Of a DNA stretch of 64,000 nt, positions 47,524-58,324 are shown one piece after another. Position numbers and translations under genes: made by a program. The stretch is from Euphorbia lathyris (taxonomy: Eukaryota; Streptophyta; Magnoliopsida; Malpighiales; Euphorbiaceae). The stretch covers positions 65,497,001 to 65,561,000 of the forward strand of contig NC_088918.1 of assembly GCF_963576675.1 (NCBI RefSeq). The letters run 5' to 3'. How positions within the stretch are numbered: position 1 is the first letter of the stretch; the number at the start of each line of letters is the position of its first letter. The notes beneath the pieces are model-generated. The model was not told where the DNA came from. It saw nothing but the letters and a program-made list of their open reading frames with translations, and did not search any database.

Positions 47524-47535
47524 TGGTATCAGAGC
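47524..47535 (+). promoter_or_regulatory. tRNA-Met primer-binding site (palindrome, plus arm)
   Basis: TGGTATCAGAGC on the plus strand, preceded by a shorter leader variant (CACCACATAAAAA). Confidence 0.82.
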
Positions 47536-47578
47536 TTTAAAAGGATCTCACAAATAGTTAGAACTTTTTGAAATCACT

Positions 47579-47857
47579 ATGTCATCTTCATATACCAGTA
47601 TGTTTGCATCACAGCTTAATATTCATAGGAAAGCAGTTGACCAAATTACAAGCGGCATAATTGAATTAGATTTAAGCAATAGTTTAGAAATTTCTATTCT
47701 ATTAGGCAAATTAATTATATTATTAGAATATTACCAACATCTCCTTAATATAGGAACTAATGATTTAAATAGGCATATAATGTTAACACGAAAAGTAGTA
47801 ATGATTAAAAGCCTAATTAATTTCACAATCGTGATTTTTCAGGATTATACACACTAG
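47579..47857 (+). CDS. Caulimovirid first small ORF, 92 aa (plus arm)
   Basis: Same length as the block A/B copies but a different variant (KAVDQ, TNDLNRH, LTRKVVMIKS). Identical to the minus-arm copy at 49615-49893. Confidence 0.55.
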   Translation: MSSSYTSMFASQLNIHRKAVDQITSGIIELDLSNSLEISILLGKLIILLEYYQHLLNIGTNDLNRHIMLTRKVVMIKSLINFTIVIFQDYTH

Positions 47858-47860
47858 ATA

Positions 47861-48193
47861 ATGGATATACCAGTTGAAAGTCTTAGGATTATTGCTGAAA
47901 AACCATTAATTTATAATCAGGATATTAATCAACATATTATAAGTTGTAGAAGAGCATTACAAATTATGGAATTAAAAGATAGACAATTAGAATTAGCACA
48001 AGGTGCTTTAGATGCTAAGCGTATTGAAAAGATAAAATTACAAAAAAGAGTTTTTGACTTAGAAGATGAAGTAAAACGATTAGAAGAAAAACATAGAGAG
48101 CAAGAAGAGACAATAGAAATTCAAAAACAAATAATTACTGAAAGTTACAGACATATTCAAGCTTTAACAAATGGAATATTTTTTCCATATTGA
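47861..48193 (+). pseudogene. Caulimovirid coiled-coil ORF, C-terminus replaced (plus arm)
   Basis: Matches the 107-residue ORF to residue ~104, then breaks at a rearrangement junction and ends with a few unrelated codons (IFFPY). The overlapping movement-protein start is lost. Confidence 0.6.
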
Positions 48194-48680
48194 AAGGGAC
48201 AAAATTATCTGAACTATCTGAACTATCACTACTACTATTACTAATGTGACTATTTTTTCCTTTCACTTTTTTCACCATTGTTCTTAAGACGTTTACTTCT
48301 TCCTTTAATTCTTTTAATTCGTCTTTAATGTGGATTAATTCTGATTTTGTGTGTTTTAATTCTAATTTGGTTTCCTTTAATTCTTTTTTAGTGTTTTTAA
48401 ACTTATGCTTATATTTTTTATATTTGTCTACCCATTCTGTATTAGAATTTATGACTAATTTAATATTTTCTTTTTGCAGGTCTTTTAATTCTTGATTTTG
48501 TTTTTCTACCTTTAATTGAAGATATTCTACTTCGGTGCTTATGTCTATATTGGATGTTTTTACATCATTTTCTTTATGTTTTCTATTTTTTAGCGGTTCA
48601 TACTTGTATCGTTCTTTTTCAATAATTTCTTGGGCGTAATTCTTAAGAAATATTATTACACTATGTTCTTGTTCTACCAT
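48135..48680 (-). pseudogene. Coat protein N-terminal fragment (palindrome centre)
   Basis: Begins like the coat protein (about residues 1-155, coiled-coil region and Ser/Asp run) and then runs into the inverted leader-side sequence. The capsid core and zinc knuckle are absent. Starts at the base where the 144-residue ORF fragment ends. Confidence 0.65.
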
Positions 48681-48994
48681 TAGAATTTTCCTTTTTTATG
48701 TAATACAGTTAAAAGATCTAAAGTTTTATTCACCTTTTCAGAGAGTTTAGGTTTTATTTCACTTATATCCATCATTATTGGTTCTTTACTTCGTCTCCAT
48801 GCATCTATGGGTACTAGTTCTGGGGTTTTAGTTTGTGTTAAGTTTTCTCCTAAAGTAATGCTAGAGCTTTCTTCTTCTAAGGGTTTTTTTCTTTTATCAA
48901 TATTTGCTACTAACATGTTTAATTTTTCTAAAATTATCTTAAAAGTGGGTATTTCCGATGTATTCCATAGTTTTGTTAATTCCTGTGTTATCAT
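48680..48994 (-). pseudogene. Fragment of the 144-aa small ORF (palindrome centre)
   Basis: Corresponds to the C-terminal 104 residues of the ORF at 43163-43597, ending LDLLTVLHKKGKF with variant residues. The N-terminal part is cut by the inversion junction near 49,005. Confidence 0.6.
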
Positions 48995-49010
48995 TTCTTG
49001 GATTTGATAT

Positions 49011-49308
49011 TAAATTAGTCATAAATTCTAATACAGAATGGGTAGACAAATATAAAAAATATAAGCATAAGTTTAAAAACACTAAAAAAGAATTAAAGGA
49101 AACCAAATTAGAATTAAAACACACAAAATCAGAATTAATCCACATTAAAGACGAATTAAAAGAATTAAAGGAAGAAGTAAACGTCTTAAGAACAATGGTG
49201 AAAAAAGTGAAAGGAAAAAATAGTCACATTAGTAATAGTAGTAGTGATAGTTCAGATAGTTCAGATAATTTTATCTTTTCAATATGGAAAAAATATTCCA
49301 TTTGTTAA
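49011..49308 (+). pseudogene. Inverted coat-protein coiled-coil fragment
   Basis: Plus-strand copy of coat residues ~75-155 (KLVINSNTEWVDKYKKYKHK...SDSSDSSDN), mirror of 48,190-48,466. No start of its own from the virus. Confidence 0.6.
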
Positions 49309-49611
49309 AGCTTGAATATGTCTGTAACTTTCAGTAATTATTTGTTTTTGAATTTCTATTGTCTCTTCTTGCTCTCTATGTTTTTCTTCTAATCGTTTTA
49401 CTTCATCTTCTAAGTCAAAAACTCTTTTTTGTAATTTTATCTTTTCAATACGCTTAGCATCTAAAGCACCTTGTGCTAATTCTAATTGTCTATCTTTTAA
49501 TTCCATAATTTGTAATGCTCTTCTACAACTTATAATATGTTGATTAATATCCTGATTATAAATTAATGGTTTTTCAGCAATAATCCTAAGACTTTCAACT
49601 GGTATATCCAT
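49279..49611 (-). pseudogene. Caulimovirid coiled-coil ORF (minus arm), C-terminus replaced
   Basis: Exact mirror of the plus-arm copy, with the same foreign end. Shared breakage shows that the junction formed before or during duplication of the arm. Confidence 0.6.
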
Positions 49612-49614
49612 TAT

Positions 49615-49893
49615 CTAGTGTGTATAATCCTGAAAAATCACGATTGTGAAATTAATTAGGCTTTTAATCATTACTACTTTTCGTGTTAACATTATATGCC
49701 TATTTAAATCATTAGTTCCTATATTAAGGAGATGTTGGTAATATTCTAATAATATAATTAATTTGCCTAATAGAATAGAAATTTCTAAACTATTGCTTAA
49801 ATCTAATTCAATTATGCCGCTTGTAATTTGGTCAACTGCTTTCCTATGAATATTAAGCTGTGATGCAAACATACTTGTATATGAAGATGACAT
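49615..49893 (-). CDS. Caulimovirid first small ORF, 92 aa (minus arm)
   Basis: Identical protein to the plus-arm copy (47579-47857), with the KAVDQ variant. Confidence 0.55.
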   Translation of the reverse strand: MSSSYTSMFASQLNIHRKAVDQITSGIIELDLSNSLEISILLGKLIILLEYYQHLLNIGTNDLNRHIMLTRKVVMIKSLINFTIVIFQDYTH

Positions 49894-49936
49894 AGTGATT
49901 TCAAAAAGTTCTAACTATTTGTGAGATCCTTTTAAA

Positions 49937-49948
49937 GCTCTGATACCA
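49937..49948 (-). promoter_or_regulatory. tRNA-Met primer-binding site (minus arm)
   Basis: Minus strand TGGTATCAGAGC, mirror of 47524-47535. Confidence 0.82.
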
Positions 49949-50027
49949 TTTTTATGTGGTGCAGGATCGCTCTTATGATCCTAAAAAGGGTAGGAAGACA
50001 AAAGACCGCTGAAGTAAACATTTTTAA

Positions 50028-50939
50028 ATGAAGCCAATTGAGATGCCAACTTCATCGAGTGGACTCTCAGGAGCCACCACCTTAAACCATTCTAAGCTGA
50101 TTAATCAGAACTCATCAGAAATCACAACCTCCCATGTTATACAATTCCCTCCAGAAATGACAGAAGCATATAAGAATATCATGAAATTTTTTACATATAA
50201 GAAGAGTCAAACCGTATATAGAACCATTAAGATGACCAAATACCCTAGGTATATATGCTCAGAAGACTGCAGTCCAGATGTTGTTCAGAAACTATTTCGA
50301 TATGGATTTCTGGACAAAGTCATGACTGATGAGAGCCTTAATAGTGTTTCAAAACTACCATCTATCATACCCAGATCCATTGACGAACTTGGATTAAGAT
50401 TTGGAAGAGGAATATTTTGTGTTCAAATTTTTGATGCTGCTATGGACTTAGAAGGGAAACCAATAATAATTGCTCAGATCTTTAAGACTGGTAGAAACAC
50501 TAAGATTGATGTAGATAATTCCGACCATCAATGGGACATTCCATGCAAATTAGAAAATTTTAAATCTTGGTTAGGAGAAAAACGAGCACATGGAATCCAT
50601 ACGATCAAATGTAGACTCGAAGACTATATTAGAAATAAAAAAGTGGCTATAATAGCCAGATCGAATCATGGAGAAGTGGAAGAAATGATAACTATCAACT
50701 ATTTAATGGAAATGGGTGATGAAACGAGTCAACAAATTTTGATAGAAATGCATACGAAATTGATGGATAAGAAATATAAACATAGTTCCGAGACATTGGC
50801 CCATTATGAATCCATATATGGCCCAAGAAAATCATGTTTAATTAGAATTGAGCCCATAAGACCTGAGCCCATGAATATTGACTCCATAAGGCCCAAAGAA
50901 GAAGCCCATCCAGGAAAAGAGGAGGATCCATTTGTTTAG
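50028..50939 (+). pseudogene. Caulimovirid last gene, 5'-truncated, plus strand
   Basis: 303 open codons starting MKPIEMPTSSSG, the same artificial start as the 47.4-kb copy. Its residues follow block A (NQNSSEITTSHV, CRLEDYIRNKK) rather than the neighbouring inverted copy. Lacks the N-terminal coiled coil. Function by position only (ORF VI). Confidence 0.6.
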
Positions 50940-51719
50940 AAAATGAGATAAATATGTATAAGAAAAATAAGAAATATAAGAACGAGGTGTCAATACCTAA
51001 AGAAAAGGTGGCAATAAGATCAACACGTGGCAAGACATGAAGATATGAAGAGACATGTGTCCAAAGAAGAAGCATGAGGTGGAAACATTAGAGCTTAGTG
51101 GCAAGATGTAAAACTTGAGGTGGAAGAGTAAAATAAGAAGCATTCGACACGTGTAACCTAAAAGTTTGTACTTTTAACTTTTGTAATGATGTAATCTCCT
51201 TTTTGGTAATTTCACCTTTGATCTTCTACCTATATAAGGAGAAGACATATGATGTATGAGACATAACTTGCTTTGAGTAATAAACTCTTTCTTTCCCTCC
51301 TTCCATGGCTTTCTAAACTCCCCTTTTCACATTCATAGTTGTTAAATATTTACGTACGTCCGTATAGCATATTAGTTTGAAAAGATTCAGAGTTATACAG
51401 CAACAATAGTTATCCTTCAGACGACTCCAAGAGGTGTGTAGAGATGCTGGAACATAGCCCTAACCCATGATGATAAAGAAAGGGTGTCAGGCAGAGTTCA
51501 GAAGTCTCCACTGAGGATTGCTTTGAAAGGTATACTAGAGTTTCTCTATAACTCTTGTTCTAATTAAATTAATTTGTTATACTTAGTTAAATGTAAAGCT
51601 TTAATATAGTATGGATGTTAAATTTCATTTAAAAATGTTTCCTGCAATGTCGGTGATCCTGCGCACAGTAGAAAAACCTTCAGTACATTATCATTCTGAT
51701 ACCATCTGTGAGATCCTTT
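50940..51719 (+). promoter_or_regulatory. Caulimovirid intergenic promoter region pointing at the maturase gene
   Basis: Plus-strand copy of the viral intergenic region: TATA box CTATATAAGG near 51230-51239, AATAAA at 51279-51284, then leader to about 51,660 with a 35-base deletion, then a scrambled end. Transcription from it would run toward the host gene starting at 52,012. Whether the short terminal-repeat polyadenylation signal would stop such transcripts is unknown. Confidence 0.6.
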
Positions 51720-52011
51720 CCATTACCACCGTTAACTCCACCTCAGCTAACCTCCCAACTCGCAAATAAAGGCTTAAGCACAGTATCAACTAGAATGGAG
51801 AGTAATCGGAGTATCGCAAAGTAGGTCCGAAGCCGCTTCTCTCAAAACAAACTAGCTGTTCAAAACTACTTTGCTTCTCCACTATTATCACTCTCTGCCT
51901 CGGCGACGTCTGTCATTCGGCCTTCACTTTCACGGGGCTCATGGACTAGCTTTAAAGCCCGCACTTTCTCTATCGTTGATGCCCTTCCACTGTTCAAAGC
52001 AATCAACGGAG
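51720..52011 (+). promoter_or_regulatory. Upstream region and 5' UTR of the maturase gene
   Basis: Only 292 bases separate viral sequence from the ATG. No clear TATA box is seen; the last 150 bases are C/T-rich (CTCTCTGCCTCGG, TTTCTCTATCG), typical of a plant 5' UTR. Confidence 0.5.
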
Positions 52012-54831
52012 ATGGCTATTCCTTTTTTCTTTCTCTCTCGCTGTCTTCAGCAGAACCGACCACCTACTCCGGCCATACTTTATGTCGTTATCAACCGTTT
52101 CCATTCCAATCCAGGTCTGTTTAATTGTGATTTTGGTTGGCTTTTTGGCTCCAATTGATTTTGATTACATTATGTTTTTTGGTTTAGTGTTTGGGAAATG
52201 CCTTGCCTGCTCAGTATACTTTAATCTAATTGATTTCCTTGCTTGATTTTGGTCTTAATTGGTAATGTTTTAGACCCTAAGGTGTACTTGTACTAAATGT
52301 TCAAAAAAATTTGGTGACACTGAGGAATGGAGATATTTGTTTCCGTAGTACCTGTCCCTCCAATTTTGAAATCTCCCACTCTAGTAGGTTAGAGAGGTTT
52401 CCGGGTTGGCCCGAACCATGCTCAGCCTAGTTTATATTGGTTCACCTCTAATTTATCATCCCATGTCTACAGTAAAGCTACCATCTTATGTTTAATTACA
52501 ATGTAGTGTTTGTCCACAACAGGAACACCCATGGAAAGATTGCAAGCCTGTGCTAATCATTCTACTGTTGCAGAAGTTAATGATAGTCCTGCTAGACCCT
52601 CCACAAAAATTACATTAGCTAAAAATTTAGCTTCTCTTCTTGATGAATCATCTAATCTTAATGACATAAGGCCCAAGAGTCGAATGGAGCTCAAGAGGGC
52701 TCTCGAACTCAGAATAAAGAAGAGAGTGAAGCAGCAATACATGAATGGGAAGTTTCATGGGCTAATGACATCAGTAATTACAAATCCAGAAACCCTCCAG
52801 GATGCATATAATTGTCTTAGGCTAAATGCAAATGTTGATACAGCGTCAGATATTGACAATTTCTCTACTGAACATCTGGCAGAAGAACTTGCTAGTGGAA
52901 GTTTTGATATCAGTGCGAATACTTTCTCTATTTCGACAAGGGGACTGAACAAAGAAATCCTTGTCCTTCCTCAACTGAAGTTGAAGGTTGTTCAAGAGGC
53001 CATCAGAATAGCTTTGGAAGTTGTCTATAAGCCCCAGTTTTCTAAGATATCCCATGGTTGTCGAAGTGGAAGGGGACGCCATTCTGCTCTAAAATATATT
53101 AGGAAAGAGATCAAGAATCCTGATTGGTGGTTTACATTGATCATAAGCAAAAAGCTGGATAAATGTATCCTGGATAAGCTCATCTCAATAATGGAGGAGA
53201 AGATTGAAGATCCTCGCTTATATGATATAATTAGAGGCATGTATGATGCTCAGGTACTAAACATAGAGTTTGGGGGTTACCCAAAGGGTCATGGTCTTCC
53301 CCAAGAGGGAGTTTTGTCTCCTATATTAGTAAACATATACTTAAATGTCTTCGACCATGAAATCTACAGACTTTCAATGAAATATGAAGCTCTGAATTCA
53401 AGTTCTCATGTACATGGAGATCAGCAAAATTCAATGCTGCGCAGCTGGTTCAGGAAACAGATAAAAGGTGATGATCTTAGAAACGTCTCTGAGGAAAATT
53501 TTGGTCCAAGAATGTATTCTTGCCGCTTCATGGATGAGTTGTTTTTTGCAGTTTCTGGATCTCAAGATGTTGCTCTTGGTTTTAGATCTGATATAGTTGG
53601 TTTCTTGAAGAATGATTTGTTTTTAGATGTTACTAGTGAAACGGAAATAATTTCTTCTACAAAATCTCAGGCAATTCGTTTTCTGGGCACTTTGTTTAAA
53701 AGATCTGAGAAGGACAGTCCTGCAGTAAGGGCTGTTCACAAGTTGAAAGAAAAAGTACAGGCATTTGCTTTACAGAAACAAGAGGCCTGGGATGTTGGGA
53801 CTATTAGAATTGGGAAAAAATGGCTGGGTCATGGTTTGAAAAAGGTCAAGGAGTCAGAGATCAAACATTTAGCTGATAGTAGCTCACTTTTGAGCCAGAT
53901 TTCCAGTTTACGTAAAGCTGGGATGGAAACTGATCATTGGTATAAGTTCTTGCTTAAAATATGGATGCAAGAAATTAAACCAAAAGCAGCAGAGTCTGAG
54001 GAATTCATCTTATCTAAGTATGTTGCAGAACCAGCCCTTCCACAAGAATTGAGGGATTCCTTTCATGAATTTCAAAAGCTTGCAAAAGAATATGTTAATT
54101 CTGAGACAGCTACTACTCTTGCTCTTTTGCCAAATTCCAACTCCGACCCTGAGATGACTACTGGGATCATTGCTCCTCTTAATGTCATTAAGAAACGTTT
54201 GCTACGATATGGATTGATCACATCTAAAGGGCACTCATGTGTGAATCGTCGACTTATTATACAAGACAAAACCCATATTATAGACTGGTTTTCAGGTATT
54301 GTTCGCCGTTGGCTGAGGTGGTATGGCGATTGTGATAACTTTGCTGATATAGAGCTCCTCATCAAGACTGAAGTTTGGCAATCTTGCATTCGTACTTTAG
54401 CAGCAAAATTTAGAATTCATGAAAGTGAAGTGGAAAGACAGTTTGATTCAGATTTAAGCAAAATCCTTTCAACCGAAGAGATTGAGCAAGAGATAGAAAA
54501 TGATAAATCCAGCTCTCTTGCTTTTGAAAATGATGAGGCGTTGATGTATGGGATTTCTTATAGTGGCCAATGTTTATTATCATTAGCAAGAATGGTGAGT
54601 GAATCTAGACCTTGCAATTGTTTTGTTATGGGTTGCTCATCTCCAGCACCCAGTGTGTATGCTCTTCACGTTATGGAAAGACAGAAATTTCCTGGCTGGA
54701 TGACAGGGTTTTCAATTTGTATACATCCAAGCTTGAATGGAAGGCGAATTGGGCTGTGTAACCAGCATTTACAAGATTTATATGCTGGTCTTATATCACT
54801 TCAGTCCATTGATTTCAGTTCATGGAAATGA
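52012..54831 (+). CDS. Nuclear-encoded mitochondrial group II intron maturase (nMAT3/nMAT4 type)
   Basis: Exons 52012-52114 and 52523-54831 (GT-AG intron, CCAG/GTCTGT and CAACAG/GA) give 803 residues. The first exon adds an Arg-containing, acid-free N-terminus (MAIPFFFLSRCLQQNRPP), a likely mitochondrial presequence. RT-like domain: ISHGCRSGRGRHSAL, GLPQEGVLSPILVNIYLN (292-309), with FMDE at 370-373 where active RTs have YADD. Maturase X domain from ~587 (KKRLLRYGLI...SCIRTLAAKF). Cys/His-rich HNH-like C-terminus (CNCFVMGC ~732, LCNQHLQDLY ~780), so it belongs to the class with an endonuclease remnant. Such proteins bind and fold degenerate group II introns for splicing in mitochondria. Length is close to nMAT4 of other plants, but the degenerate RT leaves nMAT3 or nMAT4 open. 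Confidence 0.88.
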
Positions 54832-56140
54832 AGGCAAAAGCATTTGAAACATCAGGATTAATATGTTGGCAGGCTTTTGGGTACCAACCGGAGAGGCGCT
54901 CATTGGTAGCCAAAACTGAAGATGCATTATGGGACAATTTTGTTGTTCAATACCATGTTGCTTGGGCCATTTTATTTGCAGAGATTATTGAAAAACTTTC
55001 ACGACTCCACTTCCGGTCAGTATTCTTTTTATTCAAGCTTTAAAATTTTGCATATTCATGTTGGTTAATGAAGTTGGATTTTACATATCAATCATGATAG
55101 CTTTGTGCTCCCCTAATCCATTTGTGATAGTCATAGAACACCCTTGACTTGTCAAAATTGGAAAAATGTAGCCTATCCTAGAATTGGCATACTATTGTTT
55201 TTTAATCTCATTTATTTATATTTTTTATTTTGCGTGTGTTTGTCATATTTGTTTGCAAAGGCTTGCAAAGACACTATTTCCTGTATAAAATGTGTAATAA
55301 AAAGGTAATACTAATGACCTGCTTATTTATCAGCAAAATTACACAGATAGAAAGGTGTAGTTTGTTTGTTTTTTATTTTATAATTATGCATCTCAGCATC
55401 ACACTAGCAACGTCTCTGTTGTTTTATGGATTAGTGTTTCTTGTCTATCAAATATTTGTTCATTCCTTTAGGCTCCTGTCATTCTATTTCATGTTGGATT
55501 CTTTTTCTTATCTCTCTCTTCCCCTTGTGGTTTAACAACACTTTCTAAAATATTTACAGACAATGTTGATCCTTCAGGAAACAAGTAGATTTAGACTATT
55601 TAATTTTCAGTGGAGAATAACTCATAAATTACACTTCAGCAATTTAATATATAATTCATGAAGATTAGAAATTTGTCAATATGTACCACTTTCTATCCCT
55701 ATCAAATGAATACGATTCTATTAATTAGTTACAATGTGCTATAATGCTATATGCTCGTATCCATTTTATATACTTTTGTTTGCAGTCATGTTGTGCAGCG
55801 CGTGAATAGCACTTGGCCAACTCCACCTCTCAATGAACTTGTTACCGGTAAGTGGAATGTACTTTCAGATGAAAGGGCACAGAGAAATATACCTGATATT
55901 TTATTGCGTTAAGCTTTCACAATACTTTGTCTGGGGTTATTTGGCTTTGAACTTTTTAGAAGTGCCACACAGTATCTTTAAAATCTTATGTGTTAGTTAT
56001 CTTAACTCATGAATTGGCCTAGAGATCAGAGATGTTCTCAGCAGGTCTTCCTTGAGAGTCTCATTTGGTCCACTTCAGAAATTCATAAGCTCTCCACATG
56101 TTATTCTTCTCTAGGAGTGGAATTTATGATAAGCCTCTGA
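54822..56140 (+). other. Coding-like spliced stretch downstream of the maturase stop
   Basis: Overlapping the maturase stop in another frame, 54822-55015 reads openly (SGLICWQAFGYQPERRSLVA, YHVAWAILFAEII). A donor CCG/GTCAGT joins in frame to an exon 55786-55847 with strong sites (TTTGCAG/ and CCG/GTAAGT), coding HVVQRVNSTWPTPPLNELV. A possible last exon is 56115-56140. It could be a C-terminal part of the maturase after a frameshift or alternative splice, a spliced 3' UTR, or a small unrelated gene. I do not recognise the protein. Confidence 0.35.
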
Positions 56141-56604
56141 GTGATTCAACCCTAAACATTTATGGAGATGTGTGCTTTAAAGTTTCATTTCGGAAATGCT
56201 ACTTTGACTTGATTTTTTCTTTTTCATGAAAATTATGTTATTGTCAGCTATTAATATGAAGTGGACCTTTAACTATCAGCTCGAGCTTTTAGTTCAATTG
56301 GTTCCATGACAGTTCTCAATTTCAAAGAGTTACTTCATTTCCAGCATTCTCTGTTTTTAGCGAAAACATTGTGGAAATATTATACATCTATGTATCATTT
56401 GACTGGTGCTACCAATTAACGTGCAACTGCTTGTTATCTGGGTACATAAATTGCAAGTAATTCTAGTTGCTACGAAGCTAATAGTATTGAAATGCTCTTT
56501 GGGATTCATAGATGTGATTCAGAAGGACTGTGAACTGAGATTCTTTCTAGCTACAAAATAAAGAATTATGTGACAGATTTGTTCCAGAACTACTCAAGAG
56601 GAAT
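56141..56604. other. Intergenic region between convergent genes
   Basis: AT-rich, no gene seen. Both the maturase transcript (from the left) and the FBPase transcript (from the right) should end in this area. Confidence 0.5.
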
Positions 56605-56610
56605 TTTATT
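56605..56610 (-). terminator. FBPase polyadenylation signal
   Basis: Minus-strand AATAAA, about 40 bases after the FBPase stop codon, inside an A/T-rich 3' UTR. Confidence 0.5.
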
Positions 56611-56647
56611 TCAAAAGCAAAATTATTTCTTTTGTTTTACAATTCAA

Positions 56648-58324
56648 TCAAGCCAAGTATTTCTCTACTTTCTCCACCTCCTCTGGGCTTCCGATGTAAA
56701 GTGGAACACGCTGATGTATCTGCTCATAAAGAAAATTCCACATGTTAATTTAAGACAGAACATTGAAAAAGGATTTACTAAAGGATATATGTACTGCTTA
56801 CCTCAACAGGTTGGATATCAAGGACTCTATGTTGGCCATCTGATCCTTTGCCACCAGCTTGTTCCACTATGAAGCTCATCGGTGCACACTCATACAAGAG
56901 CCTGAGCTTTCCGTTCTTGCTCTTCTTGTCCCTAGGGTACCCATAAATTCCACCATAGAGCAGTGTCCGGTGGAAATCACCGACCAAACTACCTATATAT
57001 CGAGCTGAGTAGGGCTTGCCACTAGGACCAGGGTCTTTAAGGTCATCAATGTATTTCTTCAACTTGTCATCCCATAATTGATAGTTTCCTTCATTAAATG
57101 AATAGATTTTTCCGGCCTTGGGTATCTGGATATTTTCTTGAGTTAACACAAATTCCCCATACATTGGATCCAAAGTGAAGGCAAACACGCCATTTCCAAT
57201 GGTAATGACAAAAATCACCGAGCTCGAGTACATGCAGTAACCAGCAGCTAGAAGATTGCTTCCTGGCTGGCAGACATTCACAATACATCTCTCTTTTTGA
57301 TCGTCTAGCTGCAATATGCCAAATTATCAAACAGTTGAACATTGTTGTCTTATTTTATTTGTTCAATAAAATTGTTTATGGAATCTAATAACTGCCTGTG
57401 GATGTTATCTTACAGTGCCCTCCTCATCACCAATATCAGCTAGGCACTCGTCATTTGGGCTGTAAATTCCAAAGATGGAACCAGTGGATACTGCAGCATC
57501 TATATTGGATGATCCATCAAGTGGATCAAAAACCACAATATAGTTTCCGGAGTAACTCTCTTCCACTGCCACTGGTACGTCCTCTTCCTCTGATGCAATG
57601 ATTCCTGTCCTTCCACTTGATCTCAAGCAGTTAGAGAACACCTGTAAATTGCAAACTTACTTATAGCACCAAAATTGCGAAACGATTTAATGAAATGATA
57701 GGAAGTATCTAAACTATGGTGCCACTAAAGTCTAGAGCTGCATTCTGCTATTAAGAGCGGAAAGTAATGTTCTTTCTTCTTTTGAAATCTGCAAACTTAG
57801 AAATCCGAATACCGATTTCTTAGATTACCTCTGATGCAATCATATTAGTATTAGCAGGCAGGTGCAGATTATAATGATGAAAACAATTTTGAATTGCAGA
57901 CCTCATTGGAGACGACGTCGAGCTTCTTTTGATCCTCGCCTTGAACATTAACAGCACCCTGAATTCCAGTCAAGTTAGAAATGCTGGCTCTCTGGACCAA
58001 AGAAGCAATCTGCTTACATGCCATTGAGATACTAGAGAGCACAATAGTAAGTTCAGCATCAATGACACCGGCTTGTTCCTGCTGTAGTAACCAAGTTGTG
58101 AGAGTGGTAATCTCATATTTATTCCTTGTGGTCTTAGTTTGAGGGGCAGTGGTAACAGCCATGCACTTAAAGGCATGTTTTTTCTTAGTGGTATTGTTGG
58201 TAGGGAAGGAGACTAGTGTTTTGGAGTCGAAGACGCATAAGTGGAAAGGAGAGAGGCGAGCCAGAGAGCGTGTGCTAGACAAGTAGAGATGAGAAGATGC
58301 TGGTGAGGTTGATATGGCAACCAT
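56648..58324 (-). CDS. cpFBP1: Chloroplast fructose-1,6-bisphosphatase (redox-regulated form)
   Basis: Exons 57902-58324, 57414-57641, 56802-57308 and 56648-56719 encode 409 residues, the usual length. It hydrolyses fructose-1,6-bisphosphate to fructose-6-phosphate in the stroma (Calvin cycle, starch synthesis). Residues 1 to ~50 are a Ser/Thr-rich transit peptide. Metal and catalytic motifs: SEEED (158-162), DPLDGSSN (180-187), GSLVGDFHRT (323-332), Glu357 in LLYECAPMS. Sugar-phosphate contacts: NEGNY (289-293), Lys352. Regulatory cysteines 207 (NDEC), 225 and 230 (RCIVNVC) flank an acidic loop insertion, so this is the thioredoxin-f-activated isoform and not the redox-insensitive cpFBP2. 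The first intron has an unusual donor GTCTGC. No disruption is seen. Confidence 0.95.

Larger units (their letters stand above)
47445..51719. mobile_element. Rearranged caulimovirid palindrome block
   Basis: Arms: 47,445 to ~48,466 and ~49,005 to 50,030 are inverted copies (leader, primer site, two small ORFs, coat coiled-coil piece) around a 540-base centre. The inverted relation extends outward: the last gene on the minus strand at 46.5-47.4 kb pairs with its plus-strand copy at 50.0-50.9 kb, and the intergenic regions pair to about 51.66 kb. Homology ends near 51,719 in a scrambled primer-site area. Confidence 0.78.

Noticed and set aside
47524..47535. TGGTATCAGAGC as part of a tRNA gene
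   Set aside because: No cloverleaf around it; it is the viral primer-binding site, complementary to tRNA-Met.
25974..51719. Caulimovirid block as an LTR retrotransposon
   Set aside because: No LTRs and no integrase; it has a 30K-type movement protein and coat protein, and repeats at unit genome length instead.
52012..54831. Maturase as an active group II intron or retroelement RT
   Set aside because: No intron RNA structure around it, catalytic residues lost, host-type intron and targeting presequence present.
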